Assembly (NCBI RefSeq): GCF_003789055.1
Contig: NZ_ML119094.1
Span: 27,963-91,962 of the forward strand
From: Histidinibacterium lentulum
Lineage (GTDB): Bacteria; Pseudomonadota; Alphaproteobacteria; Rhodobacterales; Rhodobacteraceae
Length of the DNA stretch: 64,000 nt
Direction of reading: 5' to 3'
Numbering within the stretch: the first letter of the stretch is position 1; each line of letters opens with the position of its first letter. The notes under the pieces are model-generated. The model worked only from the letters and a program-made list of their open reading frames with translations, was not told where the DNA came from and ran no database searches. Positions 1-9,100 of the stretch are shown piece after piece. Both the position numbers and the translations under genes were made by a program.

Positions 1-876
1 CGCCTCGACGACGCCCATCAGGTTGCTTGCCATACCGAGGAAGCTTGCCAGGGACATGACATCAAGCATGGACGCGTTAAGCGGGATCAGGACCCCGGTG
101 GAAGCAAAGAGGGCAGAGATCACCGAGAAGTTCAGCTGCGGCGGGGTGTCGAAGATCACCACATCATACCTGCTCAGGACAGGCTCAAGCGCTTCACGGA
201 TCCGACTGTGGAAGGTGGTGGCGCCGTGTCTGAAGCTCAAAGCGACCTCGAACTCGTACTCCATGATGTCCATGGAGGCCGGGATCAGATCCACAGTCGG
301 GAAGTTCGTCTTTCGAATGATATCGGAGGCGGGCAGGGGACCTTCCGACCGGATCAAATCGTAGGAGGTCGGCATGTCCGGATCGAGTTCAGGGGTCACC
401 CCGAACAGGTTCGTCAGACTTGCCTGGCTGTCGAGGTCGATCAGCAGGACCCGATAGCCGCGAAGGCCCAGTAGCTGACCAACATGAGCCACGGTCGACG
501 TTTTTGCGGACCCACCCTTCAGGTTGAAGATTGTCACGACCTGGCACGGTTCGCCGGCTCTTCTGTGAGGGTGCTCATCGGGCTTAATCCTGCCCGTCTC
601 AAGAAGGACGCGTTGGGCCTCGACCATTTCCTCGGCAGAGAAACTGCGGCGGTTGCCACCCTCGAGTATACCTTCGGGAAAGCCTTCGAGGTTTGACACA
701 TGGTGGCGGAACGTGTTCTGGTTGAGCCGTAGGAGATCTGCCGCTTCCCGCATCGCGAAGCGGCGGAGACCCTTCTGGGCATCCGGTGGAAAAGTCTCCT
801 GAGCATGTTCTCGCAACCGGCTACCAAGCCGCTTGGACATGACATCGAATCTTTGAGAGGCTCGTATCCCGCTCAT
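1..876 (-). CDS. parA: ParA/RepA-type partition ATPase (C-terminus outside window)
   Basis: The reading frame is open from ATG at 876 to the window edge, giving 292 residues without a stop. A helix-turn-helix-like stretch (about residues 38-62, MREAADLLRLNQNTFRHH) is followed by a deviant Walker A box KGGSAKTS (120-127), DLDSQAS (147-153) and FDTPPQLN near 247. These are hallmarks of plasmid ParA/RepA ATPases that segregate low-copy replicons and autorepress through the N-terminal domain. The start has GAGGG upstream. ParB and the replication initiator would be expected beyond the left edge. Whether this belongs to a RepABC or a parAB-rep module cannot be decided here. Confidence 0.9.
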   Translation of the reverse strand, partial: MSGIRASQRFDVMSKRLGSRLREHAQETFPPDAQKGLRRFAMREAADLLRLNQNTFRHHVSNLEGFPEGILEGGNRRSFSAEEMVEAQRVLLETGRIKPDEHPHRRAGEPCQVVTIFNLKGGSAKTSTVAHVGQLLGLRGYRVLLIDLDSQASLTNLFGVTPELDPDMPTSYDLIRSEGPLPASDIIRKTNFPTVDLIPASMDIMEYEFEVALSFRHGATTFHSRIREALEPVLSRYDVVIFDTPPQLNFSVISALFASTGVLIPLNASMLDVMSLASFLGMASNLMGVVEA

Positions 877-1132
877 CACTGCCCTCAAGTCTTTATTGTT
901 TTGTAGACCTTAACAGTTTTGGTGAGTAAATCCAGCCCAAACCGTTGAACGGCGTATGCGCGTTGAAGGGGCTGATTTCTGACGAGAGAAAACCGTTAAG
1001 TATCAGTGCGTTGGGTGGCCTTGTTCGCAGCGTACTTCAACAGCTCGTGGGTCGTGGCGTCGTGGCCACAACATGTATTGTGGACGCCTACGGACTGCAG
1101 ATCATAAGAATCGCATGGCGATTCCCGCGACT
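877..1132. promoter_or_regulatory. Intergenic region upstream of parA with short repeats
   Basis: No gene is seen. The octamer AAACCGTT occurs at about 939-946 and 990-997, and a near reverse copy TTAACAGTTTT lies at 910-920. CCGTTGAACGG at 942-952 is a short palindrome. Such repeats upstream of a ParA with a helix-turn-helix could be its operator or a partition site. This is inference from position and repetition only. Confidence 0.3.
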
Positions 1133-2017
1133 TCAATCAAGTAGCCCCAGCCTCTCGGCTCGCTCCAACAGCATCTTCACGGATGACGGCTGCCAGCTGG
1201 TCCGCCCACGCGGCGTCCGCTCCCGCATTTTCTCGAGCCGGTTGCAGATTTCTTGCAGCGTAATCTCCGGGTTTGCGCCCTTGATGCCGGCAACGATGGC
1301 CGGCAAACGGTCGTCGGTATCGCGGCGACCGGCACGGCCCAACACGGTTTCGTCCAAGAACCCATCCCGCACATACGCGTTCACAGCGCGGAGTAATCGG
1401 CTTTGTGTCCACTGACGTTCATGGGGCAGGGGAGCGTTGATGATGCGCAGCACGTCCTCCCAGGCCATGTCGGGCCGCAGGCGACGAACGTGCGGTACCC
1501 AGTCCTGTGCCGTCTCGTTCAGGCGATCCATGTAACCGTCTTGCCTCGCCAGCCGCACTTTGCGAAGCGCCGCGGGATCGCGGGCGCGCAGGCCCGGGTT
1601 GCCGCCGATCCGACCCTTGCTGCGTGCCGAGGCCAGCCCCGCTTTGGTGCGTTCGCGGATCAGGGCGCGCTCGAACTCGGCCGCGGCACCGAGAACTTGC
1701 AGGGTGAACTTGCCCTGCGGCGAGGACGTGTCGATCGGATCGGTCAGCGAGCGAAAAAAGGCACCTTTCGCCTCCAGCCGCTCGATGACCTCGAGCAGAT
1801 GCGACAGCGATCGCGCCAGACGATCAATGCGCACGACGACCAGCGTATCGCCCTTGCCAATCCGCTCGAGCACGCGGGCCAGCACGGGCCGCGCACGGTT
1901 GCCGCCCGAGGCCTGCTCTTCGTGGATCTCGACGCAGCCCGCGGATTTCAGGGCCTGCGACTGGGGCAGGGGGGTCTGATCCTCGGTCGAGACGCGCGCG
2001 TAGCCGATCAGGGGCAT
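1133..2017 (-). CDS. Serine recombinase (resolvase/invertase family) with long C-terminal extension
   Basis: The N-terminus MPLIGYARVSTEDQ carries the catalytic serine (Ser10). It is followed by the arginine-rich VVRIDRLARS segment, and AAEFERALIRERTKAGL, the typical resolvase E-helix. The first ~145 residues match the resolvase domain. The remaining ~150 residues form an extended DNA-binding region longer than in gamma-delta or Tn3 resolvases (about 185 residues in total). The frame can be read from a TTG one codon upstream, but ATG at 2017 fits the family. Beside parA it probably resolves plasmid multimers, although it could be left over from a Tn3-type transposon. No transposase is visible. 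Confidence 0.88.
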   Translation of the reverse strand: MPLIGYARVSTEDQTPLPQSQALKSAGCVEIHEEQASGGNRARPVLARVLERIGKGDTLVVVRIDRLARSLSHLLEVIERLEAKGAFFRSLTDPIDTSSPQGKFTLQVLGAAAEFERALIRERTKAGLASARSKGRIGGNPGLRARDPAALRKVRLARQDGYMDRLNETAQDWVPHVRRLRPDMAWEDVLRIINAPLPHERQWTQSRLLRAVNAYVRDGFLDETVLGRAGRRDTDDRLPAIVAGIKGANPEITLQEICNRLEKMRERTPRGRTSWQPSSVKMLLERAERLGLLD

Positions 2018-2220
2018 CAAAACAGGCCGTTTGCAGTTTCATATGTCACTAATAAACGACCGTTTGTAGACGTACGCAAGGGGTGTTTCCTTCGTCGCGC
2101 TGAGTTCGGGAAGCCTTGTATCAATGGGCTGAAGCCCGCGAGAGGCGCTCCAGCGTCCTCGAGAAGACAGGGGCCTCGGGCGCCTCTATAGTAGAGAAAA
2201 TCGCAGCCCCTTAAACTCCA
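2018..2220. repeat. Possible res site region upstream of resolvase
   Basis: No gene is seen. AAACG-AC-CGTTT at 2054-2065 is a perfect 12-bp palindrome. The related word CAAACGG is present twice on the minus strand, around 2025-2034 and 2058-2067. A further inverted repeat AGAGGCGC/GCGCCTCT lies at 2141-2148 and 2180-2187. Resolvases act on sites with several such subsites next to their own gene, so a res-like site is plausible but unproven. Confidence 0.35.
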
Positions 2221-2255
2221 TCGTCAAGCGCGCATAATGGCCGTATAATGCGCGC
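2221..2255 (+). promoter_or_regulatory. Promoter with overlapping inverted repeat, possibly leaderless
   Basis: A perfect TATAAT lies at 2244-2249. Exactly 17 bp upstream is TCGTCA (2221-2226), a 4/6 match to TTGACA. Transcription would begin around 2256, which is the A of the ATG of the next gene, so the mRNA may be leaderless. GCGCGCAT (2228-2235) and ATGCGCGC (2248-2255) form an inverted repeat around the -10 box, as an autoregulatory operator would. Confidence 0.5.
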
Positions 2256-3491
2256 ATGAACCGATCACGCCAGACATATATGGACGACGAGGGGGTGCCT
2301 CTTGAGGACATGGAGGCGTCCGAGGACCGGGATGACGCTGATCTCTGGTTCCTGCCCGGGCCGATAGAGGACGAACCGGATTACCTGCCGCCCGGACCTC
2401 CGCCTGAGGCGAAGGAATCCGATGTTGTCGATGCCTGGCGCGCGGCCGAGGCCGGGCAGGCGGCGCAGCTCGCCCGTGTTTCTGCGCGCCTGGGAATCCT
2501 TGATGAACGCCTGCGCCGAGGCCCGGCTGGCTGGCGGCAGCGGCTTGCCCTGATCGAAGCCGCGGATCTCAGCTGGCTCACGCAGGACCGCATTGGGCTC
2601 GACCGGTTGTCGCTCTACATGGCGCTGCGGGTTTCGACCGTCACGGATGATGCGCAAGCGCTGTACCGGATCGGCTGGACCGTGCGGCGGCTGACCGGCG
2701 GACCCGCGCCGTTGGCGCATCGGTCAGGTGTGGGCGACCTCGAAACCTTTCTCGACCGGCGCGACCGCCCGGGGCAGGGGGAGCGTTTCGACGATGCCAA
2801 GGCGCCCTCGCGCGTGGCCGAGATGGCAGAGCGCGAAGCCTTTGAGGACCGGGCCGCCGGATGGCTCGCGATGATGGATCAGGCTGAGGATCTCCACCCC
2901 GTGACACGGGCCTGCATGGGCTTTCATCTTTGGCACGTCGCGGAGCTTTCACCGGTCGATGACCCGCTCGAGGCTGCGGTGACGGCTGCGCGTGTCGCGA
3001 TCGCCGATCTCGCGCCGTCGGGGAGCGCTCCGGGCGCAATCTTCGCACCCATCGCCATGGGCGGGGGAGGGGGTTTCCGCGCGATCGGGGACCAGCCCGC
3101 CCGATTGGCGCGCTGGCTGAGCGCGATGGAGAGCGCGACATTGGCAGCCTTGCGCAGGCTCGACGAGATCGAGGCTTGGGCAGCGGCTGCCGAGCGAACG
3201 ATGGCACCGCTCTCGGGCAAGACACCGCCGTTGCTGCGGGACCTTTTCACAAGCTGGCCGCTCGTCTCGGTACAGATGGCTGAGAAACTGACAGGTGCGC
3301 ACCGGGCAACGGTTCAGCGCAACGTCGACTGGATGGAGGAGCGGGGCCTGATCCGGGAGGTCACGGGGCAGGGGCGCTATCGCATGTGGCGGATCGTCGA
3401 GACGCGCGCGACAGAGACAAGATCGAGCTCTGATCGAAATGATGGGCTGTCGCCTGAGGATCTCTACGATGTGCTGGCCGCACGCCAGTGA
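2256..3491 (+). CDS. Plasmid DUF1612/helix-turn-helix protein (RHE_PE00001-like)
   Basis: This 411-residue protein has an acidic N-terminus, a long helical central region and a C-terminal DNA-binding segment (about 330-380: LFTSWPLVSVQMAEKLTGAH then RATVQRNVDWMEERGLI), a winged helix-turn-helix pattern. Its length and architecture resemble the RHE_PE00001 family of rhizobial and rhodobacterial plasmids (DUF1612 plus HTH), whose function is unknown. No Shine-Dalgarno is seen before ATG 2256, in keeping with the overlapping promoter. A second ATG at 2280 is an alternative start. The family assignment is from recall of its pattern, not from a search. Confidence 0.6.
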   Translation: MNRSRQTYMDDEGVPLEDMEASEDRDDADLWFLPGPIEDEPDYLPPGPPPEAKESDVVDAWRAAEAGQAAQLARVSARLGILDERLRRGPAGWRQRLALIEAADLSWLTQDRIGLDRLSLYMALRVSTVTDDAQALYRIGWTVRRLTGGPAPLAHRSGVGDLETFLDRRDRPGQGERFDDAKAPSRVAEMAEREAFEDRAAGWLAMMDQAEDLHPVTRACMGFHLWHVAELSPVDDPLEAAVTAARVAIADLAPSGSAPGAIFAPIAMGGGGGFRAIGDQPARLARWLSAMESATLAALRRLDEIEAWAAAAERTMAPLSGKTPPLLRDLFTSWPLVSVQMAEKLTGAHRATVQRNVDWMEERGLIREVTGQGRYRMWRIVETRATETRSSSDRNDGLSPEDLYDVLAARQ

Positions 3492-3509
3492 TACCCGAAT
3501 ACAGCGCTG

Positions 3510-3992
3510 TCAGGTGTCTGCATCCCGCAGCTCCCGTAGAGCAGCGAGGTAGCGGTTCATGCGGCGCATGTCTTTTTCGGTCAGTGCGGACAAACGCGAA
3601 GCGTTCAGGTTGTCGAGGATGTCGGCCGTCTTGACCCGACGCGCAATCTTGTTGCCCTTGGCGCGCTGAACGAAGGCCACGTACACTGCCTCGCTGTCGC
3701 CTTCATCCTCGGGCCGCTTCGTTACAAGGCGCAAGGCGTCGAGCACAGTCGGCGAGAACCCTTCTTTTTCCAGGCGCTCGAATGTCCAGCCGGGGCCGTC
3801 TTCGACCACGTCATGCAGGACGCCCACGATCCGTTCGTCGTCGGTCTCCAATGACATCATCACCCGGAGCGGATGTAGCAGATACGGCGCACCGGCCTTG
3901 TCGGTTTGTTCCCGATGGGCTTCCGCAGCGATTTCGATGGCACGTTGAAGGTTCAATGGCTTCTCCTGGTTCATGAATGTGATCGTGACCAT
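3510..3992 (-). CDS. HD-domain protein related to the (p)ppGpp hydrolase domain
   Basis: The 160-residue protein contains AIEIAAEAHREQTDKAGAPY, LLHPLRVMM and VLHDVVEDG, the order of histidine and HD motifs seen in the hydrolase domain of RelA/SpoT and MESH1-like proteins. There is no synthetase or TGS domain, so it resembles a small stand-alone alarmone hydrolase or a related metal phosphohydrolase. The start may be ATG 3992 or ATG 3974 (MNQEKPLN). Neither has a strong ribosome site. It converges with the preceding gene across an 18-bp gap. Confidence 0.75.
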   Translation of the reverse strand: MVTITFMNQEKPLNLQRAIEIAAEAHREQTDKAGAPYLLHPLRVMMSLETDDERIVGVLHDVVEDGPGWTFERLEKEGFSPTVLDALRLVTKRPEDEGDSEAVYVAFVQRAKGNKIARRVKTADILDNLNASRLSALTEKDMRRMNRYLAALRELRDADT

Positions 3993-4126
3993 TCGGTCGA
4001 TATACAGCGCGATGGTATTCGCACGATGTCGATCTGCTCAACGTCCATGCGTTCGATGCCTGAAGGAAATCGTCTCTCGTCTTTGACGTGAGCCGACACA
4101 GGCGGTGTCGCAGGAGCACCGCAAAG

Positions 4127-4969
4127 TCATCGTGTAATCTCGCCTGCGATCACGGCCTTCCCATGAACCGCGAGTGTCGCGGTGAACCTTGGGCAGCCAA
4201 ACTGCCGGATGACGTCGACGACCCGCGCATCGTAGGCAGCCTGCCCGATGAGCCGACACAGATCTGACGCGTGAAACTGCCGGTTGCCGCTGGGTGCGGC
4301 TTTGATCTGAGCGAGCAACACCCGCTCGCGTGGGTCAGCTGCCTGTTGCGGAGTTGGCGCTTCCGTTGGTCGGCTTTCCGAACCGGGTGAGGTTCGCCAT
4401 CGGCGCATGAACCCGAGAAGATAGCCGGCGGGAACCCTGTCGTTCCCGCGAGCTCGGTTGAAGGCAAGGAATCGGTCCCAGATCACCTGCGTGTCGACGT
4501 TCCAGCAGGGCAGGGCCCTCTTCGCAGCTTTGTTCAACTCCGCCCAACACGTCTGGAAGACGTTCGATACCTCAGAAATAGTGATCTGTCCCGAGAAAAT
4601 AGTTTTGTTATTTCTTTCTCTAGATAGTGATGTGTCGCCTGTGCCTGACGCAACATCCTGATCGCCGTCCTCAGTATCGAAGGCCGTAAAGCGGAAGAGC
4701 CAGGGCGCGAATTTGCCGTTGGGCTTGTCGCGTCTCAGCTCCAGCTCAGACGCTTCGAGTTCAGACAGCAGCTCGGTCAGGTACTGGCGCGAGATGCCCA
4801 TCTTGGATGCCAAGTCGGCCAGCGTGAAGGCGGCCGTCCCTCGCGGCAGCCCGTTGTAACCCTCCTTCCACGCAATGGCGTCGAGGATGACGGTCGCCAG
4901 CTTGTGGGCGGAAACGGACAGATCTGTCTGAGTGATCCGCCTCAGGATCAGGCCGGTCGTGGGTTCCAT
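4127..4969 (-). CDS. Winged-helix DNA-binding protein of unknown role
   Basis: From ATG 4969, which has AGGAG upstream, the protein has 280 residues; the open frame extends further only through a TTG at 5011. Residues ~45-95 (FTLADLASKMGISRQYLTEL) form a clear winged helix-turn-helix, followed by a linker rich in D, S and T encoded by an AT-rich patch (about 4565-4640) and a second conserved C-terminal region. A plasmid replication initiator or regulator would fit the setting, but no replicase signature was recognised. Its upstream region carries the motif shared with the T4SS operon. Confidence 0.6.
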   Translation of the reverse strand: MEPTTGLILRRITQTDLSVSAHKLATVILDAIAWKEGYNGLPRGTAAFTLADLASKMGISRQYLTELLSELEASELELRRDKPNGKFAPWLFRFTAFDTEDGDQDVASGTGDTSLSRERNNKTIFSGQITISEVSNVFQTCWAELNKAAKRALPCWNVDTQVIWDRFLAFNRARGNDRVPAGYLLGFMRRWRTSPGSESRPTEAPTPQQAADPRERVLLAQIKAAPSGNRQFHASDLCRLIGQAAYDARVVDVIRQFGCPRFTATLAVHGKAVIAGEITR

Positions 4970-5000
4970 GGTCGGTGTCTCCTGTGAGAGACGACCCCAT

Positions 5001-5037
5001 GCCGAGAGCAAACAACATTATTGCCAGCAAAACAACT
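5001..5037 (-). promoter_or_regulatory. Shared upstream motif, copy 1 (winged-helix gene)
   Basis: On the minus strand this stretch reads TTGTTTTGCT, then GGCAATAATG, then TTGTTTGC, about 30 bases upstream of ATG 4969. It aligns at roughly 25 of 35 positions with the motif before the T4SS operon (33833-33868) and less closely with the one before the exported-protein gene. An 8-bp hairpin CCAGCAAA/TTTGCTGG (5024-5031 and 5037-5044) overlaps it. Confidence 0.4.
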
Positions 5038-5066
5038 TTGCTGGTTGCGGCGGTTCGGACAGTGCG

Positions 5067-5097
5067 CTAGAAGATCCTTGTTCACGGGTTCTTCTAG
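5067..5097. repeat. Inverted repeat CTAGAAGA/TCTTCTAG
   Basis: Perfect 8-bp arms lie at 5067-5074 and 5090-5097. The stem can be lengthened inward by two G-C pairs past one mismatch. It sits between a gene ending at 5208 and one starting at 4969, both on the minus strand, so it may be a terminator-like or operator structure. There is no T-run. Confidence 0.4.
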
Positions 5098-5207
5098 TGC
5101 GGCGTCAGGCTTTTCGGTCTGGCGTCGTTTCCCTTTTTGGTTCGGTGCACCGTCACAGGCGCAAGATGATCAGGTGCGGACCTGCCCCGGGCCAGGCCCG
5201 GCCAAGT

Positions 5208-5864
5208 TCAGTAGCGGACCTCTTCGAAACCGTAGTTCCCCTCATGATCCCGCCAGTCCACGAAGACCGAGCGGTAGCTGACCCAGTTGCAGTGCCCGGT
5301 GTCGGGCAGCTGTGATGCGGGCGGGACGTGGGCAACACTCGACCGTGTCCATCGATAGTCACCCTGCACACCGTAGGATCCGAGGCGCGTGGCGTCGTAA
5401 CGGTTGCAATCGCCTTCACTGTTTTCGCGTTGGCTGAACTGGATGTGAAAGACGCGGATGCTGCGGACGAAGTCGAAGGCGTCGCCCGAAATGTCGATGT
5501 CGGCCTGCTCGTCTGACTGGACTTGGACCAGGGGCAGGGGATCTTGCTGTACGCTGGCCTGGGGCGCCTCTCGGAAGGCGATATCGTAGAGCCGTTCCAT
5601 CGGCGAGAGCGGGGCAGGGGCGTTGAACGACGCCCCCATAGGGCAACGCCAGATCTGCAAGGGCGGCTCAATCGGCCAGGGTGTGATCCTGCGGATGAAG
5701 ACCGCACGCGCATGGGCACAGGGTGCCGATGCCGGCCAGCCGCCCGCGAGACAAAGCAGAATGGCACAGTCGACCTGGTAGGCTTGCGCCGGCTCGACCG
5801 AACCGACGAGGCTCGATACTGTAACGGCCGCAGCAGCTGCTGCGGTCCGGACCTTGTGATTCAT
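5208..5864 (-). CDS. Exported protein of conjugative plasmids, function unknown
   Basis: ATG 5864 has GGAG nine bases upstream and gives 218 residues. MNHKVRTAAAAAAVTVSSLV begins a Sec signal peptide, with probable cleavage after EPAQA. The mature N-terminus has several cysteines (CAILLCLAGGWP, then PCAHARAVF and WRCPMG), which suggests periplasmic disulfides. No enzyme motif is seen. Its promoter region is almost the same as that of the T4SS operon 28 kb away, so a role in conjugation or the cell envelope is inferred. Nothing else is recognised. Confidence 0.65.
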   Translation of the reverse strand: MNHKVRTAAAAAAVTVSSLVGSVEPAQAYQVDCAILLCLAGGWPASAPCAHARAVFIRRITPWPIEPPLQIWRCPMGASFNAPAPLSPMERLYDIAFREAPQASVQQDPLPLVQVQSDEQADIDISGDAFDFVRSIRVFHIQFSQRENSEGDCNRYDATRLGSYGVQGDYRWTRSSVAHVPPASQLPDTGHCNWVSYRSVFVDWRDHEGNYGFEEVRY

Positions 5865-5891
5865 GACACCGACTCCAGCTATAATGGTGCG

Positions 5892-5921
5892 GCGATACAA
5901 AACAACACTAACGATAGCAAG
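5892..5921 (-). promoter_or_regulatory. Shared upstream motif, copy 2 (exported-protein gene)
   Basis: On the minus strand the stretch reads TTGCTATCGTTAG, then TGTTGTTTTG, then TATCGCC, 28-57 bases upstream of ATG 5864. It matches the stretch at 33839-33868 before the T4SS operon at about 26 of 30 positions. That is far more than expected for unrelated intergenic DNA in a genome this GC-rich. Confidence 0.6.
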
Positions 5922-6114
5922 CGGATTTGATTGATCGCGCGCACCCTGGGCACATCACGCCCCGAACGTAAGGGACGCGGGATAGTACACAACCGTTACG
6001 GAGTGCAGATTGCCAAGAGGGCAAGCGGGGACCGGCTTCGACTCATAGCAGCCATTGGCCGGGCAAACGTCAGAATGCTTCAGCCCGCTTGTCGTTCCGA
6101 AAATAAGTGGCTGA
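5922..6114. other. Intergenic region, no supported gene
   Basis: Short reading frames on both strands lack ribosome sites and family resemblance. The minus-strand segment around 6030-6080 (GACGTTTGC, then GGCTGCTATGAGTC) resembles, from memory, degenerate intergenic sequence common in Roseobacters. I cannot confirm that without a search. Confidence 0.35.
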
Positions 6115-9100
6115 TCAGCCAGCTCCCGCCAGTTCGCCAGTTCCTCGTTTTCCGTGCCTGAGGTCCTCAAGTGCTGCGTAGAACGCAGGCAAAACCAGAA
6201 GGATCAGTACTGTCGCAGCCAAGAGTCCGAAGACAACCGAGATCACCAGCGGCTTGAGCGTCTGGGCCTGCGTCGAGGATTCCAGCAGCAAGGGTGCCAT
6301 GCCCATGATCGTCGTCGAGACCGAGACGAAGATAGGACGGAACCGCGATCGCACGGCTTCGCCTGCGGCCAGCGCAGCTGACAGTCCTTCGGCGCGGCGG
6401 GTGTTGATGACGCCGACCAGCAGGATCGCGTTGTTCACCACGATTCCCGCAAGCGAGGCCGCCCCCACCAGCGAGGGCATGGAGATGTTGTAGCCCATCA
6501 GGACATGGCCCCAGATGACGCCCAGGAACGCCAGCGGGATGGTGATCATCACGATCAGCGGCTCCACATAGCTGCGGAACTGGAAGCTGAGGACGATGTA
6601 GATGCCCACCAGTCCGATCAGGAACCCGCGCAGGATCGAGACGACGGTTTCCGCCGAATTCGCGGCCTGCCCACCGATCTCGAAGATCAGGCCGGGGGTG
6701 GCAGCCGCGAGGTCCGGCAGAAAGCCCTCGGCCAGCCGGGCGGTGATCGCGTCGGCATTGCCGATGCGGCCGTCCACATCGGCCGCGACGGTCAGCGTAC
6801 GCAACCCGTTGCGGCGCGTGATGGTTCCCCACCCACGTGCTTCGGTGACGGTGGCGATGCTCGACAACGGCACGGTGCCGCCACCGGGCAGCGCGATCTC
6901 GAAAAGGTTCAGGTCAGCGCGGTTGGCGCGGTCCTCATCGGCAAGCCGCAGCTCGATTTCCCAGGCCAGATCGCCGCGCCGGATTTCCGCAAGCTGTGTG
7001 CCGAGAAAGGCCGCGCGAAGTTGGCTTGCCACATCCGTTGCGGCCAGCCCCAGCGCCTCGGCCCCCGGCGACAGGCTCAGCCGCAATTCGGGCGCGCCCG
7101 GGCGCAAATCGAGGATCGCGTTGCGCACACCGGCATAGGTTTCAAGCTCCGCCAGCGTGGCGCGCCCCGCCGCCTCCAGCGTGGCGAGGTCGGGGTGGCT
7201 CAGGCGCAATTCCACCGCGATGCCCTGCGGGCCGATCCCCGGCTCGGTCAGGATCAACGAGGACACACCGGGCAGAGTGCCGATTTCCGCGCGCCAGAGC
7301 GTGACGATTTCGTCCAACGTGCTGCTGCGTGTCTCGGCGCCGAGCAGGTCCACCGCGACGGTGGCGACATGGGCACCGGCCTCGCCCGCCGAGAGGTTGC
7401 GGCCCAGCCGGGTGATGCGGCGGATCACCAGCGGTTGTGCCTGGGGCTGATCGGGGGACAGGCGGGCGTTCGCGCGGTCCAGCGCCGCCTCTACTTGTGC
7501 GACGGCCTCGGTCGTGCGCACAAGCGGCGTGCCCGCGGGCAGCATCAGCCGCGCCTCCAGCACGTCGCCGTCGATCTCGGGCATCGCCTCGCGCTTGACC
7601 ACGCCGCCGCCCAAGGCGCCGACGGTCACGATCAGCGCCCCGATGGCCAGACCGACAACAAGCCAGCGCGCCTTGATCGCGGCGTCTGCCAAGCGGCCCA
7701 CGCCACGTTCGCGCAGGGCATCGAAACCCGCCTCGAAGCGGATGCGAAAACGGGATGCGGCGGTGTCCTTCATCCCGCCTTTCAGGTGATGGGGCAGGAT
7801 CAGGAAGGCCTCGATCAGCGAAGCGGCGAGTGCGGCCAGCAGGACCACCGGAAGAACCTCCAGCACCGCCCCCAGTTCGCCTGCCAGAAAGGCAAGGGGC
7901 AGGAACACGGCCAACGTCGTCAGGAAGGACGAGATCACGCCGGGCGCCACGGCTGCGACGCCCGCCGCGACGGTTTCGACCGTGGCCCCCTTGGCCGAAT
8001 GAACCGCGATGGAATCCGCGATCACGATGGAATCGTCCATCACGATCCCGATCGCCATCAGAAGCGCCACCAGCGTCATCATGTTGAGGCTGAGCCCTGT
8101 CAGCGCCATCCAGACGAAGGCGCCCGCAAAGGCCATGGGCAGGCCCATCGCTGCCCAGATCGCGAAGCCAGGTCGGAAAAACAGACTCATGACGACGACC
8201 ACCAGCACAAGGCCTATCACCCCGTTCTGAACCAGCATCACCAGCCGGTCGCGGATGATGGAGGTCACGTCCTGCACCACCTCCACCGTGATCGTGTCGG
8301 GCAGGCGGGCGGTTTCCTCGGCCACCAGCGCCGCGACGCCGTCGAGCACCCGCAGCGCGTCGGCATCGAGCGCCTTGGCGACATCGAGCACGATGGCGGG
8401 GATGCCATCGACAAAGGCGCGGTCTTGCGGCGGGTCGAAGCGTTCCTCGATCGCCGCCACGTCGCCCAGCGTCAGGGTCGCGCCATTGGGCAACACCAGA
8501 ACCGGGATCGTGGCAAGCGTCCTGGCTGTATCGCGCTCGGCGGTGAAGCGCAGGGTCAGCTCCGCGCCCGGCCCCTCCAGTGTGCCTGCGGGCAGGTCGA
8601 TGTTCTGCGCGGCGATGGCGGTGGCGAGCGTCGTGGGTGTCAGCCCGTGGCTGTCGAGCACGGCGCGCTCCGCAATGATGGTCAGTGTCCGGGTGCCGAG
8701 GCCGCCGCGCGTGACGCCCGCGACACCTCGTAGGGCGGTCAGCCGGTCCAACAGCGCGTCAGCGTAGCGGTCCAGCTCGCCCAGAGGCAGATCGCCCGAG
8801 ATGGCGACCGATGTGACAGGATCCGAGCGGTGCAATTCGCGCACCACGGCAGGATCGGCGCGGTCGGGGAAGGTGTCGATGGCGGACACCTCGGTGCGCA
8901 GCGAATTGACGAAGCGCAGCGCATCGTTACCGGGCGCCATGGTTGCCACGGCCCGCGCGCGACCAGTCTGGGCCGTGCACGTGAAGGTTTCCAGCCCCTC
9001 GACACCCTGCACTCCGTCCCAGAGCGGCGCGCAGATCGCGGCTTCCACATCCTCGGCTGCAGCGCCCCGGTAGGGCACGGTGACCTCGGCCTCGACGGCG

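Noticed and set aside
534..845. 103-codon minus-strand frame within the ParA gene
   Set aside because: It is out of frame with the ParA reading frame, which carries all expected ATPase motifs from 876 to the edge.
6505..8733. Long 742-codon open frame on the plus strand opposite the RND permease
   Set aside because: It is a shadow of the permease gene in high-GC sequence. The product is rich in H, Q, R and G with no domain pattern, while the minus strand encodes a full RND protein.
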